From contig CM040123.1 in NCBI GenBank assembly GCA_022559845.1, forward strand, positions 313,763,933 to 313,827,932: 64,000 nt of DNA. Direction: 5' to 3'. The notes beneath the pieces were generated by a model. It saw only the letters and a program-made list of their open reading frames with translations, did not search any database and was not told the DNA's origin. The position numbers and the translations under genes are program-made. The stretch is from Amorphophallus konjac (lineage: Eukaryota; Streptophyta; Magnoliopsida; Alismatales; Araceae). Shown here in pieces: positions 11,130-23,399 of the stretch (the first letter of the stretch is position 1; every line of letters starts with the position of its first letter).

Positions 11130-13010
11130 TAAGACGGTCAAGACTGGACCGTTTATAGACAGACGTGATCATGCCAAGACCGTTTATAGATTGTAGCGGT
11201 CATGGAGGAATCGTTTCTATGAAGAGTCGACGCCTGAAGAAAAGAAGGTCGACGTAGTGAAAACTCTGGAATATAGCGGTCATGCAAAAGGCCGCCAATC
11301 GGCTTTGGCGGTCTAATGGATGGCCGCTACTCAACATTGGCAGTCTCCAGAGTGCTGCTATTTAGCCAGGACACAGAAAAACGTCGATCGTGTGAGTGCT
11401 TTCTAGACAATTAGACTTTTAGGGTACAACCAGCTCGACGTCCTGGTGAAAATCTCAGGTTCACGGAGACTTACGGAGGCCTTGAAATAAGATCACCAAG
11501 TCCGGTGGAAGGAATATACAACGGAAACGATTACAAGTCCAAGAGGTGTGCTTATAAGTACAAAAGTGTATCTAAAGGCCACACACAGGGGTACGCACCA
11601 TGTACTTAAGAAAAGACTCTAGATGAGAAGGGATCGTGACAAAACAACGATCAAAACATCATTCAAACAAGTCCGTGAAGCATATAGAATTAACTTTAAT
11701 ACAAACTATAAGGGTTTTGGCATGAAATTAACATAAGTTTAAAATAAGTATTTAAAACTTGTAGGGCATGCAATCTATCAAGGGTAGTACACAATATAAC
11801 CAATAGTATGATTATGAAGTCAAAACTAGGAATAAAACCTATTTAACTAGTCTTAACAAATATACAATATGGTCAATCTGCCACTTGTTTGGAATTAACA
11901 AAGTGCAGACAACAGAAACCAAATAGCAGTCAGATGATGGCCGCCTACCAGGGCTTAGCGGTCTATCGCATGGCCGCTAAAGACCTCTGGCGGCCACAAG
12001 AAGACCGTTTCCTTCTGTCTGTGGCAGACATCAGTGAAATCGAAGTACACACAAATCTAGGGTAGTAAATCATATAAAACATGCTAGATAGAGAGAGAAA
12101 ACTCTTCTACAATGAAGATAACTCATGGAGGTGCATAGGTTGTCATGAATTAAGCTAAGATCATCATCTTGTCATTAAGGGTAGAAATTATGCATGCAAA
12201 AATAACCTAGATGCGCAGTGCCAATAAAACCTTAAATACTCTATGTAGAAAGCATGAAAATTTATAAAATTAGAGGACTTTTATTCCTAACTTGGTATCT
12301 TAGCTATCCATGAGATAACCTACCTCTGTGACAAGCTTTAGACTTCGAATTTCTAATTGGAAGCTCACTCAGGTTCCTGCACGTCCTATGCCAACCCAGC
12401 AACTTCCCGTCCCTCTATCTTCTGATTCTCTTGACCTAATACGAGAAAATGGGAGGGTATGTAAAAGATAGAAAGGGGAATAAAAAGTTCTAAAGACACA
12501 ACGTGAACTAACCTTGTCTAGGGTTTCTAATATCGTGTTCTTCACTGGACTGGTACCCTAGTTCCGATGCAGCCTGTTGCGAACCAGCGACTTGTGGACG
12601 CCCTAATTTTTCAACGGCTGGGTCTAGCATGAAAATTGGAGAGGCGTTAGGGAAAACTAAGGTGAACAAATTATTCTAAAAGACTAACCTAAGAAAATGT
12701 CTCCTTACCTTCAAAAAACGCGAGCCAACATTAGGGTTCGCATGGGTCGAAGTTAAGGTCTATTTATAGGGTTTACCTAGGGTTTGAGGGATTAAATCAA
12801 ACTTAGAGTCCTAATTAGGAGTAGGATCGATCCCCAAGAGTCCTAGACATGTTTACATGTCTACACACTTCGATCCAAGAGGATTTAGATGTCAAAGATC
12901 CAAGCGTTTCACGTTTCTCCCATTCACAGAATCAGAAGTGATTTAGCGGTCATAGGGGGACCGCTAGGCTGGATTGGCGGTCTCGCGATAGACCGCCAAT
13001 TGGCGTTAAA
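11130..13010. repeat. GCGGTC/GACCGC hairpin set in the G1 LTR
   Basis: Perfect or near-perfect inverted repeats of a related word: ACGGTC/GACCGT (11134-11152), CCGCCAA/TTGGCGG (11292-11311), TAGCGG/CCGCTA (11956-11979), TAGCGGT/ACCGCTA (12944-12966) and the 10-bp stem ATTGGCGGTC/GACCGCCAAT (12973-13000). Loops are 6-12 bases. Confidence 0.75.
12759..12769 (-). promoter_or_regulatory. TATA box in the G1 LTR
   Basis: CTATAAATAGA on the minus strand, about 540 bp inside the LTR start, consistent with the U3/R border. Confidence 0.6.
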
Positions 13011-13305
13011 TCCAAAAAATTCAGATTTTCCTATTATCTCATATTTACCTTTTAATTGGTGTATATATCTTATTCTAAATCCGTAATTTACCCAATTTAT
13101 GTTTCTATTATTGGGCTTGGGCCTAAAGGGCTTAGATTTGGGTCTTGTGGGCCTATTTAGGTGGATTTAAACCTAGCATAATATATAGGTCTTTAAATAA
13201 TTTCTACCTACACCTTTATTCCTTAAATAGCCCGTTAGTCTACTTAAATACTTAATAATTATATTAAATCCCTAGAAAAAATTTAGAAAATTCTCGGGCA
13301 TTACA

Positions 13306-13341
13306 CCCTCCCCCACTTAAAAGAATTTGGTCCCCAAATTC
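13306..13341 (-). other. PPT and adjacent conserved hairpin of G1
   Basis: The minus strand carries GAATTTGG-gga-CCAAATTC (13323-13341) followed by the purine tract AAGTGGGGGAGGG. The same arrangement occurs in C and D. Confidence 0.8.
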
Positions 13342-15843
13342 AATGCATGGGTTTTATGAAGAGTATACTTACAATCGAATAATTCCGAGAATCTCTTGCG
13401 CATAGCTTCTTCCATTTCCCACGTCGCCTCGTATGGCCAAGATTTGCTGCATTGGATTTTGACCATGGGAATATTTTTATTTCGAAGCTGACGTACTTCT
13501 TGCTCGATTATATTGAGTGGCCTTTGATTGTACATCAAGTCTTCCTATATCTCTAAGTTATCATAAGTGATGACATGGAATGGATCATGGACGTACCTTT
13601 TAAGCATTGAGACGTGAAAGACATCATGGACTCCTGCTAGTTGAGGAGGCAAAGCTAGTCGATAAGCAACCTCACCAACCCTTTCAAGAATTTCAAAAGG
13701 ACCTATAAATCTTGGAGTAAGTTTATCTTTGATGCCGAATCTTCGGATACCTCGATTTGGAGAAACCTTGAGGAATACGTGATCTCCTATTTGGAATTCC
13801 AAGTCACGCCCTCAATTATCAGCATAAGACTTTTACCTATCTTGAGCCACCTTGAGTCTTTCTTGAATCAGCTTGACTTTTTAGTAGTATCCCGAATAAG
13901 TTCCAGGCCTAGAAATTACTTTTCCCCAATCTCACTCCAGCATATAGGTGAGCGGCAACTCCTGCCATATAGGGCTTCAAATGGTGTCATTTTGATGCTA
14001 GCTTGATAACTATTATTGTAGGAGAATTCCACTAGAGGAAAGTAGTCGTGCCAACTTCCACCAAAATCAAGTACACATGCTCGGAGCATATTTTCCACCA
14101 CCTGATTGGTTCTTTCTGTTTGCCCATCAGTTTGTGGATGGAATGCGGTGCTGAAATTTAACCGGGTCCCTAATGAATGTTGTAGACCCTTCCAGAATTG
14201 AGATGTAAATCGAGGGTCTCGATTAAACATAATAGTGACAAGGACTCCATGCAGTTTCACAATTTCTTTTACATATAAGGCAGCCAAGACGTCCACGGAC
14301 CATCGACTCTTAATAGGTAGGAAGTGAGCCAACTTGGTCAAGCGATCAATGGTCACTCAAATACCGTCATGTCCTCTTGATTTAGGTAGACCCATAACAA
14401 AATACATCCCTATACTTTCCCATTTTCACTCGGGAATGGCCAAAGGATGTAGCTTTCCAGCAGACTTTTGATGCTCTACCTTAACTTGTTGACAAGTGAG
14501 GCAGCGTGATATGTAGTCCGCCACTTCTCTCTTCATATTAGGCCACCAACAATTTCTTTTAAGGTCTTGGTACATCTTGGTAGCACCAGGGTGAATGGCA
14601 TACCTTGATTTATGTGCTTCGTTCATAACCAGCTTCTTAGTATCAGCATGATCTGGGACACAAATTCGACCTCGGAATAGCAATCTTCCGTCAGATGCAA
14701 TAGAGAATTCTGACCGTTGATCTATCTTATCCTTGATTTCCATCAGTGTAAGGTCATTTTCTTGTAACTTGACCAGGCCTTCTATTAATGTCGACTGTGA
14801 CCAAATATTGGCAATAAAGCATTCTTCTTTCTCCGCATTTATATCTAGATTTAATAGGGCAAACTCAACAATGAGATTAGCCATACCTTTCATGAGACTT
14901 GATAACATTCTCATTAGTTTCCTGCTGAGCGCGTCGGCTACAACATTCGCCCTGCCTGGATGATATTGGATGGCGAAGTCAAAATCCTTAAGATATTCCA
15001 GCCATCGCCTTTGTCTCATATTTAGCTCCTTTTGAGAAAAGAGACATTTCATACTTTTGTGGTCTGAATACACCGTGAACTTTTCTCCATAAAGATAGTG
15101 ACGCTAAATCTTTAGAGCAAATATAATGACAGCAAGTTCCAGATCATGAACTAGATAATTCTCCTCGTGCCGCTTCAATTGTCTTGAGACATAGCAAATC
15201 ACTTTGCCATTTTGCATAAGAACGCACCCTAGGCCAATGCCTGATGCATCCGTGTACACTTAAAATCCGTCGCCTTCGACAGGCAGTGCTAGAATAGGGA
15301 CAGTGGTGAGATGTTCCTTGAGAGTCAAGAAACTCTCCTCGCATTCCGTTGTCCATACATATGGATTTTCCTTTCTAGTGAGTCTTGTGAGAGGAACGGT
15401 GATTTTGGAAAAATCCTTGATGAACAACTGATAATAACCAGCCAGACCAAGAAAACTTCTAATTTCAGATATAGTCGCCGGTCGGCTCCAGTTCTTGACA
15501 GCTTCTACTTTAGAAGGATCCACGGCAATTCCTTCTTTGGAGATAACATGGCCAAGGAAAGAAACCTCCTTAAGTCAGAACTCACATTTATTTAACTTGG
15601 CATATAGTTGGTGTTCCCTTAATGTTTGTAAGGCAGTTCTCAGATGCTCCTTATGCTCTTCTTTCGTCTTGGAATAGATAAAGATGTCATCAATGAATAT
15701 GACCACAAAGCGGTCAAGATATGGCCTGAAGACATTGTTCATGAGTTGCATAAATGCTGCAGGGGCGTTGGTTAACCCGAACGGCATAACCACAAACTCA
15801 TAATGTCCGAATCTACTACGGAAAGCCGTCTTGTGAATATCTT
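13317..15843 (-). pseudogene. G1 pol remnant: second half of RT, RNase H, integrase, chromodomain-like tail
   Basis: On the minus strand: RT from [15 protein letters not shown] and FIDDIFIYS, RNase H with TDASGIGLG, the H2C2 zinc-binding region ([19 protein letters not shown]), then the integrase core with HPQTDGQTERTNQ. The polyprotein would cut itself and make and insert the cDNA. Several in-frame stops interrupt RT, RNase H and integrase, and a frameshift lies between about 13916 and 13802. The second catalytic Asp of integrase appears as Asn (FNRDPRF where C and B have SDRDPRF). The tail (IPMVKIQ...EATWEMEEAMRKRFSELF) is the chromodomain-like end of Tekay chromoviruses. Not functional. 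Confidence 0.88.
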
Positions 15844-16087
15844 TGTCACGCCCCGTACTCTATACCGTCTAGGTATTGTCCGCTTTGGCCTACCGACCTC
15901 ACGGTTTTATCCCTTTATAACAGTGATTGGCTCCAGAATGGGGGACTTCCCAGGTAGGTCACCCATCCCAGTACTGCTCTCCATTAAGCTCGCTTAACTT
16001 CGGAGTTCTTTACAAGAACTGAGCCGATACTTGAAAAGGCGCCTCGGTGATATAGAGTACAACTTTGCTATATTTGAGGGTGTTACA
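15844..16087 (-). repeat. 3' LTR of the Cassandra TRIM
   Basis: Plus strand TGTCACGCCCCGTAC to GAGGGTGTTACA. The minus-strand section at 15941-16009 reads like the 3' half of plant 5S rRNA (AACTCCGAAGTTAAGCG, GATGGGTGACC, CTGGGAAGTCC). Confidence 0.92.
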
Positions 16088-16329
16088 ATCTACCCCTCTT
16101 ATATAGACGACGTCCTCGTCGCTGGGCACATATAGCACGCAATCACGCAATCAAGCCCCCAGGCAGGTAGGACTCTAGAGGTGGCCCCTACAAGCTCAAG
16201 AGGTGGCTCCCACTATGTAGCACTTTGCTCCATTACGGACTCAAGAGGTGGCTCCCATAGTGTAGCACTTTGCGCTGCATGGCACTTAGTTCCCACACTT
16301 CCGGCTGGGGTATAGCTCTGATACCATTC

Positions 16330-16578
16330 TGTCACGCCCCGTACTCTATACCATCGAGGTATTGTCCGCTTTGGCCTAACCTACCGACCTCACGGTTTTA
16401 TCCCTTTATAAGGGTGATTGGCTCCAGAATGGGGGACTTCCCAGGTAGGTCACCCATCCCAGTACTGCTCTCCATTAAGCTCGCTTAACTTCGGAGTTCT
16501 TTACAAGAACTGAGCCGATACTTGAAAAGGCACCTCGGTGATATAGAGTACAACTTTGCTATATTTGAGGATGTTACA
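16330..16578 (-). repeat. 5' LTR of the Cassandra TRIM
   Basis: Near-identical to 15844-16087 and 5 bp longer, partly from an extra AACC near 16380. The 5S-like block lies at about 16434-16502. It is a retrotransposon promoter region, not a ribosomal gene. Confidence 0.92.
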
Positions 16579-16583
16579 ATCTT

Positions 16584-17726
16584 CTTCCTTAATCTTCAGC
16601 TGATGATAGCCAGACCTGAGGTCAATCTTGGATAAATACTCTACACCGGAGATCTAGTCGAACAACTCATCAATACGTGACAGTGGGTACTTGTTCTTGA
16701 TAGTAAATTGATTCAACTGTCGGTAGTTGATACACAGCCTAAGGGATCCATCCTTCTTCCTGACAAATAGAACCGACACACCCCAAGGGGATGTGCTAGG
16801 TCGGATAAAGCCTTTTTCCAGCAACTCTTGAAGTTGCTTCTTCAATTCCTTGAGCTCCGTGGAGGACATCCTGTAAGGGGCCTTTGACACAGGTGTTGCT
16901 TCCGATGTAAGTTCAATGGAAAAATTAACCTCCCTCTCGGGTGGTATATCAGGTAAGTCTGAAGGAAAGACATCCAAAAAGTCTTTTACAACAGGGATGT
17001 CTTCTATAAGGATTTCCTTGGACTCAGTAATGATAACGGAAGCAAGAAAAGCTTCACACCCTTGTGACATGAGTTTGCAGGCGTGAAGAGAAGAAATAAG
17101 AGTAGGGTGCTTCCTATACTTAATGCCAAGGAAAGAAAACTTTGGAAAATCTGGTTTACGAAAATAAATCTGTCTATTGTGACAATTAATGTCGGCATAA
17201 TGGTCACAAAGCCAATCTACTCTTAGTATGGCATCGTAGCCCTCCATGTCAAGGCATACGAGATTTACAGGGAGATTGTGACCTTCTATGATAACTTCAC
17301 TATTGGGGAGATAAATTTTAAGTTCCGTTCCCGAACCTAAGGGCGTGCTTATAGTTAAATTCGAAGGTAACAAGACAGTTGAAATCGACAAGGTTTTAGC
17401 AAAAGAGCTAGAAATAAAGGAATGAGATGCACCAGTATCAAATAACACAAATGCAGGATACGAGTAAATTTGGACGGCACCCTCCATCAGTTCCCCTTTT
17501 CGGTAGCGTCTTCGTCCACAATAGCATTGAGACGAGCCTGCCACCTTCATCCGCCGTCATTCCTGGAGCGTTGTTCCTTCATGAGGGGTCAATCTGGCAT
17601 GCGATGATCCCGGCTTCCACATCTTAGGCAAGCGCCAAGACACTTCCAGCATTCCTCGGTCGCATTGTCAAATTTCTCACAAAACGTGCAAGCCGCCATG
17701 ACTTGCTTATCTTCCTCCTTCGCCTT
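16584..17726 (-). pseudogene. G1 gag end, protease and first half of RT
   Basis: On the minus strand from the B insertion site: a degenerate CCHC pair (CTFCEKFDNATEEC, where the knuckle His is Asn, then CLRCGSRDHRMPD), a protease with [12 protein letters not shown], and RT beginning at [11 protein letters not shown] and [16 protein letters not shown] up to [17 protein letters not shown] at the TRIM border. Gag and protease are in different frames, with stops between. A TAG interrupts RT just after SRIDELFD, where related elements have CAG. Confidence 0.87.
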
Positions 17727-18070
17727 TGTGGTGACCCAGGATCTGAGTATCGAAAAAGAACCGGTGCGACTCGAACCCCGGCCCGCCACCCACGAGCCCG
17801 AAGACTCGGAAGGGTTAAAGGATGGTGTGGGGATACAAGAGAAGCTGAAATAACTGTAGAGATAGCACAATAACAAGATAATAATGTAGAAAATTAAATA
17901 AATAACTAAACTGCTACAAGGTCCAATGAATCTCATGTCCCAAAAATAAGTACAGTCTACAGAAAGAAAAGTACAAGTACACAGGGCATACCCGGCTCTG
18001 GCAACTTGCAACTAACCTCGGCTACTAGAACCACGTTGAAACCCTGCCGCGCCCCGCGATGACCCCGCCT

Positions 18071-18115
18071 CACCTGAAAACGCAGGGGTGAGCCTCATTT
18101 CACAGGCTCAGTAGG
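18071..18115 (-). promoter_or_regulatory. Conserved LTR block CCTACTGAGC...GCTCA...TTTTCAGGTGA (B, 3' LTR)
   Basis: On the minus strand CCTACTGAGCC, a spacer, GGCTCA and then TTTTCAGGTGAGG. The same order occurs in C and D LTRs. The GAGCC/GGCTC arms can pair, and TTTTCAG/GTGAG resembles a 3' splice site. Function is unproven. Confidence 0.6.
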
Positions 18116-19877
18116 GATCCCGCGGACCCCCACCTCGCACGAAAGAACAAGGCGGAGAGACACGAATAAGCACGGAAGATAACACTACCTACGAAAGTAC
18201 GGTAGAATCGACAAGCGATAATAAATAAACGGAAAAGCTCTCTACACTAGCCACACCGTATGAATGAACCACGGTCCGTCAAAACACAAGTCCGTACCTG
18301 CCGAGAGACAGGAGCACCACCCACTAAAAGCAAAGATGGATGCATCCCTTGAAGTCTTACACCGCGCCTCAGGGTCTCGCTGCGACGCCCCAGGCGGAGA
18401 CAGAGACACAACAGTAACCAGTATCACGAACAAGGACTAGCTGAGGTCGCGCTCGTCAGCGTGGGTCCGACGCCCCCAACCAAGTGTGCACACACAGACC
18501 ATGCGCCCTAGGTCAGATCCTCTAGCTGGTTCTTCCCCAAAGCCCGGACTCAGGCTACGGGAAGGGGCCCTACGGTAACCAGCCTAACAACCATCTCTCT
18601 AGGGTAAGCCGCTCCACCACTCCCAGGTGGGTCAGCACACGTGTGCCGTAAGAAGGCTACGACTAGTGGACGTGTCGCTGGAGGTAAGACTCTGACTCAC
18701 GGAAACCACCGGCTACTCACTAACAAGATACGGAGGTAACCTCCCGTACCGACGCAGACTCTCAGTAACCCGAAACGAGGAATACGGATGTCGGGGACAC
18801 GAATAAGTTCCAATCATCCCTCAAGTCACGCGGCACACCAACCGAGATAATTGTTCCTTCGGAGACCCCTAGGCACACCTATGGCTCACACCAGGTGCTC
18901 AAGGCAAGCCTCGAGCCATACGCCACAAGGACCCAAAAACTAGCTCGACCGGAGGCTAAACTGCCGAAGCGAAGCACAGATCGAAGGGGAACAGGAACGC
19001 AACCCTCACCAGGGGCGCGACATTAACGCACCCAAAGGTCAGGGCGCGATCCTGAGAACCGGCTCTTAGTGATGGCCGCATTATTAAGAGAGCGTGCCCA
19101 ACGCTGTGGGCGCAATCCCACAAAACGCGGCGCCCACGAGGGGCGCGATCTGGGCCAAAACCCCAGACACGCTCAGACGAACGCGCTACTCACCTCTACC
19201 GCATCACTAACGCGGTGTCCTAGGTGGGCGCGATCTCCATCATCGTGCTCGGGGTGGCGGACGCGATCCCAACCGCCAAACTGTTCATCTTCTCCGATGA
19301 ACGCGCCCGATCGACGCGTCGCGTTCTCGAAGAACCCGACCCCATATACTGCCGTGATACCAGGATGTGCCCGGCTCGCGTGCAACGTGTGGAAAACTCG
19401 ATCCCACGCCCCATTCACTCCCAGGAGAAGGGGAAACAAAAGGGGAATCCTTCCCCTGCCCTTCTAGCACTAAATGGAGCACGAAAATCAACCAAAAACA
19501 GCACAAATCAAGAGATCCGGCGCCCACATTCCGAACATGCAATTTCCCTTCCTGGCATGAAACAAGCCCCTCTCGACCTCCCCACGGCCTGGAAATCACG
19601 GGGAATGCTGTAAAGAGGGTAAGGATCCGTCCCCCTACCTCAAGGAAGGCTGAAATCCACTGATCTCCAAATCTTGGCCGCACACAAACGGCACTCCTAC
19701 GTCACGAGAAGGCCACCTCCATGATCACCTCGCCATCATCGTCGTCACCGCGCTGCTGCCTTGGTCCGCCACCCGTCGCCGGAGGAGGAGGGAGTGTCAC
19801 GAGCTCGAACGGGGAGAGAAGAAGCAACGGTCGGCCGCGGCTCACGGGGGAGAAGAAAGAAGAAGAAAAGAAATTGG

Positions 19878-19887
19878 TTATATATAG
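19878..19887 (-). promoter_or_regulatory. TATA box in the B LTR
   Basis: CTATATATAACC on the minus strand, about 250 bp inside the LTR start. Confidence 0.5.
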
Positions 19888-20134
19888 AAAATCCAGAAAA
19901 TCAAAAAAAGATAGAAAATTAAGCAAAAATCATTTCCTTGATCCTCGGAACACGCTCGTCACACTGGTATCATCTCGAAGTAAGAGAACGCAACGGTTTA
20001 CCCTCTACAGGGTTCCGAAGGTCCGTCACAAAAAAACACGTGTAAACCACAAAACGCGCTCCGGGACCCGCAAAAGCGATCCAAAACCCACGGATCCTGA
20101 TCCGAAAAATATCCGAAAAACCCGGGACATTACA

Positions 20135-20170
20135 GCCCTCCCCCTTTAAATAAATTTCATCCTTGAAATT
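20135..20170 (-). other. PPT and adjacent hairpin of element B
   Basis: The minus strand has AATTTCA-agga-TGAAATT (20153-20170), then AAAGGGGGAGGGC. It is at the same place as the GAATTTGG/CCAAATTC hairpin of G1, C and D but with a different, still complementary stem. Confidence 0.7.
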
Positions 20171-20557
20171 AAGAATGAAGCACATGAATAGGGGAGAAGA
20201 CTCACTCGAACAGGTAAGGATACTGCTTCCGCATCTCATCCTCACGCTCCCACGATGCCTCGCCACCAGAATGACGCTGCCAGACCACCTTAACCAGAGG
20301 AATAACCTTGTTCCGTAAGCGCTGCTCAAGCTGATCCTCAACGCGGATGGGGTACTCCGGAAGGGACAAGTCTAGGGTCACATCAGGCCAAACGGCGTCT
20401 TCCAACACATGGGAATCATTGGGCATATACTTCCACAGCATCGACACATGGAACACGTCATGCACAGCAGACAGCTCCGGGGGTAACTGCAGCCGGTAAG
20501 CAACTTCACCAATATGCTCGACAATAGGAAAAGGACCAATTTAGCGGGGACTCAACT
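20171..20557 (-). pseudogene. B integrase C-terminal tail (chromodomain-like)
   Basis: On the minus strand LSPR, a stop, then IGPFPIVEHIGEVAYRLQLPPEL, VHDVFHVSMLWKYMPND, and the tail NKVIPLVKVVWQRHSGGEASWEREDEMRKQYPYLFE. This is the GPY/F region followed by the chromodomain-like end of Tekay-type chromoviruses, which is thought to steer integration to chromatin. It joins the rest of integrase at 57394 once element C is removed. The stop at about 20541 shows it is dead. Confidence 0.85.
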
Positions 20558-20873
20558 TGTCACGCCCCGAGCGCGGAAGGAACTCAGAGACGCGTGACGA
20601 GTTTATATCGATCATGTCAATCAGAGCGTTAGTGTATTCAACACAAAGACAGAGTGCGCAAAAGTAAAGATAACCCAATCCTTTATTCAATCACAATCTC
20701 AAAAGTACTTCTATTACAATCCACTTAATGAAAGTGCTAAGACTCAATAAAGGGAAAAGTACAACGATTGACTCAAAAATATAGAAAGATAAGACTAGTA
20801 GACGCTTGGGTAGACGGTTAGCACTAATCTCTTCACTCTTGACCTTCCCCATCTGATTGAATCTCGTCATCGG

Positions 20874-20922
20874 ACTTACTGAAAAATAGGGGAAAACACT
20901 GAATGAGCGAACGCTCAGTAGG
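20874..20922 (-). promoter_or_regulatory. Conserved LTR block (C, 3' LTR)
   Basis: Minus strand CCTACTGAGCGTTCGCTCA, a spacer, then TTTTTCAGTAAGTCC. The right LTR copy has CAGGTAAG, so one base was lost here. Confidence 0.6.
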
Positions 20923-23123
20923 AATTATATCTCAAGAGCTAGCTTACTTTAAGTAAATTACATGTTACATGAATGTAATAAAGCTATGCATGTTTGCGTA
21001 AAACGACAAGAGAGAGATAGTATAACAAGAGATAATTGAGTGAACTAGCATGTCTTTCAGGAACTTATACCAATAAATGTCAAGATATTCAAGCAAGTAC
21101 ATTCGTCATGTCATGTCGGGAATTGGCTATCACGTTTCAAGCAAGTATATAAATACCCTTTCCGGGTCACGCAAGTCATGTCATGTCAAGTCGAGTATGA
21201 GATTGTGGAATGTCTAATCAAGCTAATCATGCACTTCGGTACAATGCCATACCGTGATCATTACAACTCCCATGGGCACTAATACTTTTGGGTACTCCTC
21301 CCAGGACCAGATCAGGCCCTATATGCGCAGGCATTGATCATGTATTTTTCGACATCCACTAAAGTTATAGCCAATATGAAGTTTCAAGGAATAAACTTGT
21401 ATGAACTTTTTAAGGTAGATCTTGTGGAATAGAATTTCAAGGATTTGAACATGTGGTATAATGACGATAATAACGGTATAATCAGGATTAACGATAAAAC
21501 TAGGTGGAATCGGCTCCCTAACTCGGGTGCCATGACAATAAGAGTAAGCGGCCACATGAACATGGTCGCTTGTTCTTGTACATGATAAGGTGGATAGAAT
21601 CAGTGTACATAAGTACGGCACACTATTCTTAAAGGATATGAATGGTATGGATTACCCATCCCATTATTTCACAAATATTTTCATAACATACAAACAGCAT
21701 GTCGTGAGGGCCGGTATACCATGTTTCTTTAGAGTGACATGGCAATTAAGAAGTGTCATGGGTTTTAAGGGTATAACCAGCTCGGCTGTTTTGAGGGAAT
21801 CCAAAGCTAGCGAAGTCTTACAGAGGTCTCTATGATAAAGTCACTGGTCCAAAGGAACGAAGTGTCCCATGGAGAGTTCATCTATCACTCAGAAATAGGG
21901 GGTAATCGAGAAAACATCATGAAAACGCGGGGCTATATTCACGGAATGGAATATAGTGCCAGTACACATAACCCATTGTCAAAGGGTTACTTAAAAACAC
22001 GGAAATCAGAAAGTCAGAACTATCAGTCAATTGACGTCTGACTTTGAGTCTTCATTTTTATAATTGACGCCCTTGTTTGGGTCGTCATTTCAGTAAATGA
22101 CGACTGTACGTTCAGTCGTTTCAGATTTCTGTTGCTAATAAATTCAAAATTTCTGTTATTTATGTAAATGGCGACTTAGCTCAAGTCTTCAATTTATTAA
22201 ACCGTGCCCTAGTCAGTGGCATCATATATCAAAAACATGACAGGGTTCACATTGTCAATTCCAATATCCAGGTAAGATATATCAAAATTTCACGTTTTAT
22301 CACTAAGGCGCGCCCATGTATACGGGCGTCCATTTAAATGACGACCTAAGCCAGGTCGCTATTTATTTGTCATACGATTTGCACCGGGTAGGTACAATCA
22401 CAGACACATGATTTTTGGAGTATATCTGATTAAGAATCTAAAGAGATGAACAGATAGAGGAAAATAACAGGAATTTATGGACATGATCATGCATTAAACT
22501 AGAGCTCAGGGTTCAAAGTTATTAAATTTTGAACATATATTATTTATTAATTAACTGGAAAATTGACGACTGTTACGAAGGGCGTTAAATAAAAATAACG
22601 CATGCATCTATGGCGTCATTTAATGAAATTACAGAAACTCGATCAAGCACTTCTTACAGACCTATATGCATGCTTATAGCTAACTAATTACAGTGTTTTG
22701 CTAAGTCTTGAGAAAACCTACATTGATTGATGATTTGAGTGACGAACGATGAAGAATTGATGAAGAATAAATAACAAGATCGATACTCTGTTTTAATGCA
22801 AAACAGAGGTAGCAGGAAGAAGAACAAGGGCAACGCAGCATCCCCTTTTGTCCAACGAAATAGAGAAGCATAGGGCTTCCCACGAACACCCAAAACCTTC
22901 AGAAGAAGAAGCTTTATGCTTCTCCACGGCAATACGTGAAGAACTATCAAAGAAGCAGAAGAGGGGCTTCCTCCTTTCACAGTTTTGGCAGCAAGAGGAA
23001 GAAGAAGAAGCAGATGAAGAACTGTTATGCTCTTTTCGTACACCACGGCCGGATGAAGAGCAACGCAGTAGCAGTAATAGGCTTTGATGAAGAAAAACCA
23101 ACATGTTGGCTCGATGGGAGGGG

Positions 23124-23131
23124 TATTTATA
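23124..23131 (-). promoter_or_regulatory. TATA box in the C 3' LTR
   Basis: Minus-strand TATAAATACCCC; the 5' LTR copy is at 57014-57021. Confidence 0.55.
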
Positions 23132-23399
23132 TGGTTCTGGAGACTCTATAGGGTTGGAGTTCGACTAAAACTAAAATATACACGTATCAATCTCTTTCTT
23201 AAATCAAAACTTACCCTAGATAACATCTTAGTTCGAACCGAACACTAACGGGTCCTTTTGTAATTGACGCCTCAGGTTGGGGCATTTATTTGAAATTGAC
23301 GCTTGTAACAACAGTCTTCAATTCTTTATTTGACGCCTGTCATAGGGGCGTCAATTCTCAAATTCGCGTCTTCACATCAGTCTTCAATTAATTAGCGCC

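Larger units (their letters stand above)
11095..13305 (-). repeat. 3' LTR of G1
   Basis: The right border is firm: the minus strand reads PPT AAGTGGGGGAGGG then TGTAATGCCCGAG. The left border (TGTTACA at 11095 on the plus strand) is tentative because it abuts segment S and no partner LTR is in the window. The LTR contains a TATA box at 12759-12769 and several GCGGTC/GACCGC hairpins. Confidence 0.65.
15844..16578 (-). mobile_element. Cassandra-type TRIM inserted in the G1 RT gene
   Basis: Two ~245-bp LTRs (15844-16087 and 16330-16578) flank a 242-bp non-coding core. The minus strand has a PBS (TGGTATCAGAGC, plus 16315-16326) after the 5' LTR and a PPT (AAGAGGGGTAGAT) before the 3' LTR. A 5-bp duplication ATCTT flanks it at 15839-15843 and 16579-16583. 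Each LTR carries 5S rRNA-like sequence, the hallmark of Cassandra. No protein is encoded, so it depends on other elements for movement. Confidence 0.93.
11095..17726 (-). mobile_element. Element G1: Ty3/gypsy chromovirus (Tekay-like), 3' part
   Basis: Minus-strand element whose order on that strand is gag zinc knuckle, protease, RT, RNase H, integrase, chromodomain-like tail, PPT and 3' LTR. It is split at 17726/17727 by element B; its gag start and 5' LTR must lie beyond the right end of the window. The RT gene is further split by a Cassandra TRIM at 15844-16578. Removing that insert restores one reading frame across RT, so the insertion came after the element was established. Confidence 0.88.
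17727..20134 (-). repeat. 3' LTR of element B (2408 bp)
   Basis: Plus strand starts TGTGGTGACCC and ends CCCGGGACATTACA, followed by a pyrimidine tract that is the PPT on the minus strand. Its first part aligns with 62366-64000. Several differences look like decay of CpG sites (for example TGTGGTGACCCAGG here against TGTGACGACCCGGG). Confidence 0.9.

Noticed and set aside
15941..16009. Possible 5S rRNA gene
   Set aside because: Only part of 5S is present, in both LTRs of a TRIM with PBS, PPT and target duplication; it is Cassandra.
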